Source: Asaia bogorensis (GTDB taxonomy: Bacteria > Pseudomonadota > Alphaproteobacteria > Reyranellales > Reyranellaceae). From it: a stretch of DNA of 64,000 nt. The notes beneath the pieces are model-generated. The model saw nothing but the letters and a program-made list of their open reading frames with translations. It was not told the origin of the DNA and ran no database searches. Shown piece after piece: positions 59,623 through 64,000 of this stretch. The stretch spans positions 1 through 64,000 of the forward strand of contig CAMDCE010000019.1 in the NCBI GenBank assembly GCA_945889625.1. Direction: 5' to 3'. Both the position numbers and the translations under genes were made by a program. Numbering within the stretch: position 1 is the first letter of the stretch; every line of letters begins with the position of its first letter.

Positions 59623-60036
59623 ATGGCCAAGTTCTCCTTCCGCCTCGTGATGCCGGAGCGCGAGTTGCTCAACACCGAAGCCGACATGGTCGTGGTGCCG
59701 GGTAGCGAAGGCGACTTCGGCGTCATGCACGGCCACGCGCCCTTGATCTCGACCGTCCGTCCGGGCGTGCTCGAGGTCTTCCAGGGCAGCAAGGTCGAGC
59801 AGCGGTTCCTGGTCGCGGGCGGTTTTGCCGAGGTGACCCCGGAGCGCTGCACGGTGCTGGCTGACGAGGCTGTGCCGTTCGAGACCGTGACGGCCGAGCA
59901 GCTGGCCGAGCGCCAGCGTGCCGCCGAGCGCGACCTGGTCGATGCCGCAAGCGATGCCGAAAAGGCCACTGCCCAGAAGAATCTGGCCGTGGCCAAGGAC
60001 TTGCAGCGGGCACAGGCCTACTACGCCGGCCGTTGA
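59623..60036 (+). CDS. atpC: ATP synthase F1 subunit epsilon
   Basis: 137 residues. The N-terminal beta sandwich is FSFRLVMPERELLNTEADMV followed by VVPGSEGDFGVMHGHAPLIS, ending at VAGGFAEVTPERCTVLAD. The C-terminal helical pair that can brake rotation is present (EQLAERQRAAERDLVDAASD). Last gene of the F1 operon. Confidence 0.95.
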   Translation: MAKFSFRLVMPERELLNTEADMVVVPGSEGDFGVMHGHAPLISTVRPGVLEVFQGSKVEQRFLVAGGFAEVTPERCTVLADEAVPFETVTAEQLAERQRAAERDLVDAASDAEKATAQKNLAVAKDLQRAQAYYAGR

Positions 60037-60098
60037 CTTGGGCTAACTTCACTGTCAGCGCGAAATAATCTCCCAGGGATTCTCCTGGCCGGCCATTG

Positions 60099-60121
60099 AA
60101 AGCCGCGTCGGAGGCCGCTTT
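60099..60121 (+). terminator. Weak candidate terminator after atpC
   Basis: AAAGCCGC (60099-60106) and GCCGCTTT (60114-60121) pair except for one C-C mismatch. The T's are part of the stem, so the signal is weak. The next gene begins at 60159. Confidence 0.3.
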
Positions 60122-60158
60122 ATTACCGTAATGCGACTGTCGCTGGGGGCGGGCAACG

Positions 60159-60977
60159 ATGGCTAGTTGGACACTCGAGACGATCACCTGGGATCGCTTC
60201 GAAGCGTCGAAAGTCGATCCCGAAATTCTGCGCAACATCAAGGCTGCCGCCATGGTGGAACGCAACGGCGGCGACTACGGCGTCTACCTTGGCCGTGTCT
60301 TCGCCGACGATCCGGCCTTCGTCGAGGTCGTGAAGGGTTGGGCTGCCGAAGAGATCCAGCATGGCATGGCGCTCGGCCGCTGGGCGCAACTTGCCGATCC
60401 GAATTGGGATTTCGAGGCCGCCTTTTCCCGCTTCCGGGCCGGCTATCAACTGCCACTCGATGCCGCAAGCTCGGTGCGGGGCAGCCAGGCAGGCGAGATG
60501 ATGGCCCGCTGCATCGTCGAGACCGGCACCAGTTCCTATTACAGCGCCCTGCAGGACGCGTCCGATGAACCCGTGCTCAAGCAAATCTGCGGCCGCATCG
60601 CGTCGGACGAATTTCGTCACTACAAGCTGTTCTACGATCACCTTCAGCGCTGCCTCGAGCGCGATCGCCTGAGCAGGTGGCGGCGCCTCAAGATCGGCTG
60701 GGATCGCGTGGCCGAGAGCGAGGATGACGAACTTGCCTTTGCCTACTTTGCCGCCAATGAGCCCGCGAGCGCGACCTACGATCGTGCGCGAGCCAAGGCT
60801 TCCTATGCCCGTCGCGCTTATCCGCTCTACCGCCCATTCCACGTGCAGCGCGCCATTGCCATGGTGCTGAAGGCGGTGGGCCTGAAGTCACAGGGTCGGC
60901 TGAACGGACTTCTGACGCGCGCCGGTCTGTGGTTCATTCGCCGCCGCTCGAGCCAACTCGCGGCATCCGGCGCCTAG
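60159..60977 (+). CDS. Ferritin-like diiron protein
   Basis: 272 residues. A four-helix carboxylate-bridged diiron site is suggested by Glu34 in AMVERNGGDYG, the first ExxH (Glu65-His68) in WAAEEIQHGMALG, a Glu in RCIVETGTSSYYSAL and a second ExxH in ASDEFRHYKLFY. This spacing is that of ferritin-like oxidases and acyl-ACP-desaturase relatives. The last third is basic (RRLKIGWDR, RARAKASYARRAYPLYRP). Likely an O2-activating enzyme; substrate unknown. It lies 122 bp after atpC, and any functional link to ATP synthase is unproven. Confidence 0.8.
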   Translation: MASWTLETITWDRFEASKVDPEILRNIKAAAMVERNGGDYGVYLGRVFADDPAFVEVVKGWAAEEIQHGMALGRWAQLADPNWDFEAAFSRFRAGYQLPLDAASSVRGSQAGEMMARCIVETGTSSYYSALQDASDEPVLKQICGRIASDEFRHYKLFYDHLQRCLERDRLSRWRRLKIGWDRVAESEDDELAFAYFAANEPASATYDRARAKASYARRAYPLYRPFHVQRAIAMVLKAVGLKSQGRLNGLLTRAGLWFIRRRSSQLAASGA

Positions 60978-60978
60978 A

Positions 60979-61071
60979 GCGCGATAGCTGTCAATTGAAT
61001 CGCGCCATCGGCCCAGCCTGTGCGGCGTTCCGCTGCGGAGGCTGGGTCGATGGCTAAGGAGAAAGCCATCG
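60979..61071. repeat. Cluster of overlapping inverted repeats between convergent genes
   Basis: GCGCGAT/ATCGCGC (60979-60985 and 60999-61005); a 16-bp arm 61004-61019 (GCCATCGGCCCAGCCT) pairing at 15 of 16 with 61039-61054; and CGATGGCT/AGCCATCG (61048-61055 and 61064-61071). The last two share 61048-61054, so they exclude each other. It separates the diiron gene and rppH and probably serves as a bidirectional terminator. Confidence 0.7.
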
Positions 61072-61086
61072 CGCTTCAAGGCGCCG

Positions 61087-61557
61087 CTACGAGACGAGGT
61101 CGGCGAATTCCGCCAGGACGGCGGCATAGACCGCGCGCTTGAAGGGCACGATCAGGTCGGGCAACTCGCGCGCCGGAACCCATTTCCAGGCGTCGAACTC
61201 CGGCTCGTGGACAGCAATGTCGATGTCGGCGTCGGTTCCCGTGAAGGCGAGCGCGAACCATTTCTGCGCCTGGCCGCGCCACCGGCCTTGCCAGTGCGCC
61301 GGCTGCGCCACAGCCGGGACGTCGTAGACGATCCACTGGTGGCTTTCGCGCAGCAGCAGCGCCTTGGCGGTGCCGACTTCCTCGGCCAGTTCGCGGCAGG
61401 CGGCCTCGACCGGCATTTCGCCGCGATCGACGCCACCCTGGGGCATCTGCCAGGCATCGGGCTGCCCGGTCCGCCGGCCGACGAACACGCGCCGGTCGGG
61501 AGCGATCAGCATCAGCCCAACGTTAGGCCGGTAGAATTTCGGGACGGCGGCCTTCAT
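61087..61557 (-). CDS. rppH: RNA pyrophosphohydrolase RppH (Nudix)
   Basis: 156 residues. The start PKFYRPNVGLMLIAPDRRVF and the Nudix box in GGVDRGEMPVEAACRELAEE with the following VG are complete (G-x5-E-x7-REUxEExGU). DAWQMPQGG precedes the box as in RppH. It removes pyrophosphate from mRNA 5' ends, triggering decay. Its ATG overlaps the stop of the upstream yibQ-like gene (ATGA). Confidence 0.94.
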   Translation of the reverse strand: MKAAVPKFYRPNVGLMLIAPDRRVFVGRRTGQPDAWQMPQGGVDRGEMPVEAACRELAEEVGTAKALLLRESHQWIVYDVPAVAQPAHWQGRWRGQAQKWFALAFTGTDADIDIAVHEPEFDAWKWVPARELPDLIVPFKRAVYAAVLAEFADLVS

Positions 61558-62750
61558 GGGCGCAGTTGCAGCGGCTGGCGGCGGACGCGCGACATGCAGA
61601 TGTCACGGCATTCGAAATGTCCAATGATCGGCACCAGCGACACGCCGCCCTGTTTCAACACCCGGTCCCGCCACGCGGCAACGGCATCGATCGCCGCGGC
61701 TTGCGGCTGAATCACGCCGAAGGCATGGCGCGGCAGGCGATCGGACGAGGTTTTTCCCACCCATTCGACAAGACGGTTGAGATTGGAGTCGAGGCCCTCG
61801 CTGGCGAGCTTGTAGTCGAGTATGTCGGAGCTGCGGGCGTAGCCCACGCCGAGCTCGGCGGACAGGCGCGAAAGCTGCGAGGCGCCGGTGCCGGGGTTGA
61901 TCTCGACGATGGCGAGACCGCGCTCGGCAATCTCCTGCATCAGCGGCCGCAGGACCTGCTTGGATCGCGCCACCGGCCCCTGGGCCGGTATGACGAAGCC
62001 GACATAGCCTTCGCCACGGGCCATCGCCGCGCGCAGCCGGCGCACATTCTCGGCATCGCTGACCGACGCCTCGACCGGCTTGATGCCGCGCTCCGCCGCT
62101 CCGGTCGGATCCTCTACCGGCAGCATGAGGTAGCTCTCGTGGCCGCGCTCGCGCGCGCGCTGCAGCCAGCGCGCGAGATCGGGCGTGCTCGGCAGGAAGG
62201 CGAGGCTGATCTCGCCCGGCAGGTCGTCGATGGCGCGCTTCATGAGCCCTTCGTCGGCCCCGACATTGATCATCAGAAGGCCGACCCTGGGCGGCGGCCC
62301 GTCGGGGCTGTAGCGCCGGGCATGGGCGATCCACGGCATCCAGCCACTCTCGGAGATCTTGGGCAGACGCTGCCCGCCGTCAGCGGTTTCGATGAGAGCG
62401 GCACGATCGGCCGCCGGCAGGACTCGGAAGTATGACGGCGCCGCCGGAGCGGGCGGGGGTGGAGCCGGTGGAGCAGCTTGTGGCGGGGCGGATGGCGGTG
62501 GAGCTGGCGGGCGCGGTGGCAGCTTCAACGAGCTGCTTGGCCTGGGCGTGGGCTCAGGCAGTGGCGGCAGGGCCATCGCCGATTGTGACGTCACGGCCGG
62601 AGCGACGACTTGCGGCGGGTCGTCGCCGATGCCCAGCACGAAGATGGCGCAGACACCCGTCAACGCGAGCACGAAGCCATAGGCTGCGATCAGACCGTCG
62701 GGCCGGGGCTGGCGCGGCCGGTTGCGGTTTCTTCCGGTCCCCGCCGCCAT
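61554..62750 (-). CDS. Divergent polysaccharide deacetylase family protein (YibQ-like)
   Basis: 398 residues. A basic N-terminus and one membrane span (LIAAYGFVLALTGVCAIFVL) lead into a Pro-rich linker (about 60-105). The periplasmic domain begins VGLLMINVGADEGLMKRAID and contains SLAFLPSTPDLARWLQRARE, ESYLMLPVEDP and YVGFVIPAQGP, the pattern of DUF610/YibQ polysaccharide deacetylase-like proteins. The ctpA-yibQ-rppH order seen here recurs, to my knowledge, in alphaproteobacteria. A cell-envelope role is likely. Coupled by overlap to rppH. Confidence 0.88.
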   Translation of the reverse strand: MAAGTGRNRNRPRQPRPDGLIAAYGFVLALTGVCAIFVLGIGDDPPQVVAPAVTSQSAMALPPLPEPTPRPSSSLKLPPRPPAPPPSAPPQAAPPAPPPPAPAAPSYFRVLPAADRAALIETADGGQRLPKISESGWMPWIAHARRYSPDGPPPRVGLLMINVGADEGLMKRAIDDLPGEISLAFLPSTPDLARWLQRARERGHESYLMLPVEDPTGAAERGIKPVEASVSDAENVRRLRAAMARGEGYVGFVIPAQGPVARSKQVLRPLMQEIAERGLAIVEINPGTGASQLSRLSAELGVGYARSSDILDYKLASEGLDSNLNRLVEWVGKTSSDRLPRHAFGVIQPQAAAIDAVAAWRDRVLKQGGVSLVPIIGHFECRDICMSRVRRQPLQLRP

Positions 62751-62771
62751 GCCCCATACCTTGAGTCGCGC

Positions 62772-64000
62772 TCAGTTGGCGCGGCTGCTGTACAGCGAGA
62801 TGCCGCGGATCAAGTCGAGGGCGCGCAGCAGCTGATAGTCGGCCACCGCTTCCTTCGGTGGCTCGTCGGGGTCGCCCGTCTGCGGCGCGGCCGGCTGTCC
62901 GGTGGCGGTCTTGTCGTCCTTCTTGTCCTTGTCGGCCGGGGCGGTCTTGGCCTCGGGCGCCTTCTTGTCGCCGGGCTTCTCGTTCGGATTGACGATCGAG
63001 CGGCGCAGATTCTCCTCGCGGAAGCCGGCAGTCGGCTTGATGGTCTCGATCTTGGACTGCTCGACCTCGATGTCGGGCTTGATGCCTTCCTTCTGGATCG
63101 AGCGGCCCGACGGGGTGAAATACAGTGCCGTCGTGAGGCGGATCGCGCCGCCGCCGGTCACCGCCATGATGGTCTGCACCGAACCCTTGCCGAACGAGCG
63201 CGTGCCCAGAATGATCGCGCGGCGATGGTCCTGCAGCGCGCCGGCCACGATCTCCGAGGCCGAGGCAGAGCCGCCATTCAGCAGCACGACGATCGGCAGG
63301 CCATTTGTCACGTCACCCGGCTTGGCGTTCCAGCGCTGCACGTCCTCGCTCTTGCGTGCTTTGACCGAGACGATCTCGCCCTTGTCGAGGAAGGCGTCGC
63401 TCATGGAGATCGCCTGGTCGAGCAGGCCGCCTGGATTGTTGCGCAGGTCCAGCACGTAGCCCTTGAGCTTGCTGCCCGCCTCCTTCTTGATCTTCTCGAC
63501 CGCGTCGAGCACGCCCGAGGTGCTCTGCTCGGTGAACTGCGTGACGCGGATATAGCCGACGTCGCCTTCCAGACGCCAGCGGACCGACTTTACCTTGATG
63601 GTCTCGCGCGTCAGCGTGACTTCAATCGGCTCCTTGACCGAGGCTCGACGCACCGACAGTTTGATCGGTGTTCCGACCTTACCGCGCATCTTCTCGACCG
63701 CTTCCTGAAGGGTGAGGCCCTGCACCGGCTCGCCATCCAGTGCGAAGATCAGGTCGCCGGGCTGAATGCCGGCCCTGGAGGCGGGGGTGTCGTCGATCGG
63801 CGACACCACCTTGACGACGCCGTTCTCCATCGTGACTTCGATGCCGAGCCCGCCAAACTCACCGCGGGTCTGCACCTGCATGTCCTTGTAGGCCTTCGGA
63901 TTCATGTAGCTCGAGTGCGGATCGAGCGCCGACAGCATGCCGTTGATGGCGTTTTCTATCAGCTGCTTCTCGTCAGCCGGCTCGACATAGTCGCGGCGGA
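62772..64000 (-). CDS. ctpA: Carboxy-terminal processing protease CtpA (S41), 5'-truncated by window edge
   Basis: The frame runs to the last base of the window, so the N-terminus with the export signal is missing; about 408 residues are visible. RRDYVEPADEKQLIENAING and ALDPHSSYMNPKAYKDMQVQ mark the N-terminal S41 region; a PDZ domain follows (GLGIEVTMENGVVKVVSPID). The catalytic Ser lies in NGGSASASEIVAGALQD and the general-base Lys in TRSFGKGSVQTI. The C-terminus is a Lys/Ala/Pro-rich tail (KAPEAKTAPADKDKKDDK). A periplasmic protease acting on C-termini, probably in envelope maintenance. It is 21 bp upstream of the yibQ-like gene. Confidence 0.94.
   Translation of the reverse strand, partial: RRDYVEPADEKQLIENAINGMLSALDPHSSYMNPKAYKDMQVQTRGEFGGLGIEVTMENGVVKVVSPIDDTPASRAGIQPGDLIFALDGEPVQGLTLQEAVEKMRGKVGTPIKLSVRRASVKEPIEVTLTRETIKVKSVRWRLEGDVGYIRVTQFTEQSTSGVLDAVEKIKKEAGSKLKGYVLDLRNNPGGLLDQAISMSDAFLDKGEIVSVKARKSEDVQRWNAKPGDVTNGLPIVVLLNGGSASASEIVAGALQDHRRAIILGTRSFGKGSVQTIMAVTGGGAIRLTTALYFTPSGRSIQKEGIKPDIEVEQSKIETIKPTAGFREENLRRSIVNPNEKPGDKKAPEAKTAPADKDKKDDKTATGQPAAPQTGDPDEPPKEAVADYQLLRALDLIRGISLYSSRAN

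Overview
The window looks like a chromosomal segment of a GC-rich alphaproteobacterium, probably of the Rhodospirillales/Rhizobiales type; the genus cannot be fixed from sequence alone. Three things point there: a CcrM-type GANTC methyltransferase beside rnhB and mutY; F0 and F1 ATP synthase operons at separate loci, with paired b/b' subunits; and the zapE ... mdh-sucC-sucD-sucA-sucB-lpd block. I see no tRNA, rRNA or CRISPR array. Nearly all the sequence is coding.

Layout. 1-5.3 kb: 3' part of a hybrid histidine kinase, an exported protein of unknown function, an LLM-class (F420-type) oxidoreductase overlapping a GNAT acetyltransferase, then a gene-poor stretch. 5.3-7.8 kb (minus): F0 operon atpI-atpB-atpE-atpF'-atpF, ended by strong hairpins. 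7.9-13.4 kb: a cupin plus four-rhodanese fusion protein, a lytic transglycosylase, a Phd/VapC toxin-antitoxin pair behind a palindromic promoter/operator, and a second thiol-dioxygenase-like cupin. 13.4-19.8 kb: cupin, MoaB, APH-like kinase, a radical SAM protein behind a LexA-like box, two GSTs, an HxlR regulator, a nucleotidyltransferase and rnhB.

19.85-22.54 kb: a complete 2.7-kb mobile element with 22/21-bp terminal inverted repeats and an 8-bp target duplication. It carries an IS1-type transposase plus three passenger genes: a small basic protein, a DUF6932-like nucleotidyltransferase and, overlapping it, a 308-aa protein I do not recognise. It sits between rnhB and ccrM, just upstream of the ccrM promoter region. 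This is the best candidate in the window for an undescribed system.

22.6-30.6 kb: ccrM, mutY, a DUF721/DciA domain fused in frame to a DsbA-like domain, a second DsbA-like protein, and smc. 30.6-37.7 kb: dapE, a membrane protein, truA and fmt, zapE, a dienelactone hydrolase, an epoxide-hydrolase-like enzyme and a SnoaL-like protein. 37.8-46.9 kb: TCA-cycle block mdh, sucCD, sucA, sucB and lpd. 46.9-55 kb: small membrane protein, VOC protein, MFS transporter, exported DLH-like hydrolase, xerC, DUF484, transaldolase and priA. 55-60 kb: F1 operon atpHAGDC. 60-64 kb: ferritin-like diiron protein, then rppH, yibQ-like and ctpA (minus; ctpA runs off the end).

Several intergenic gaps hold long inverted repeats of at least two dispersed families, often with arms near GTCCTGAGCG(C/T)AGCGAAGGA. 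Coordinates and motifs were read by eye. Family names come from motif recognition, not database searches.
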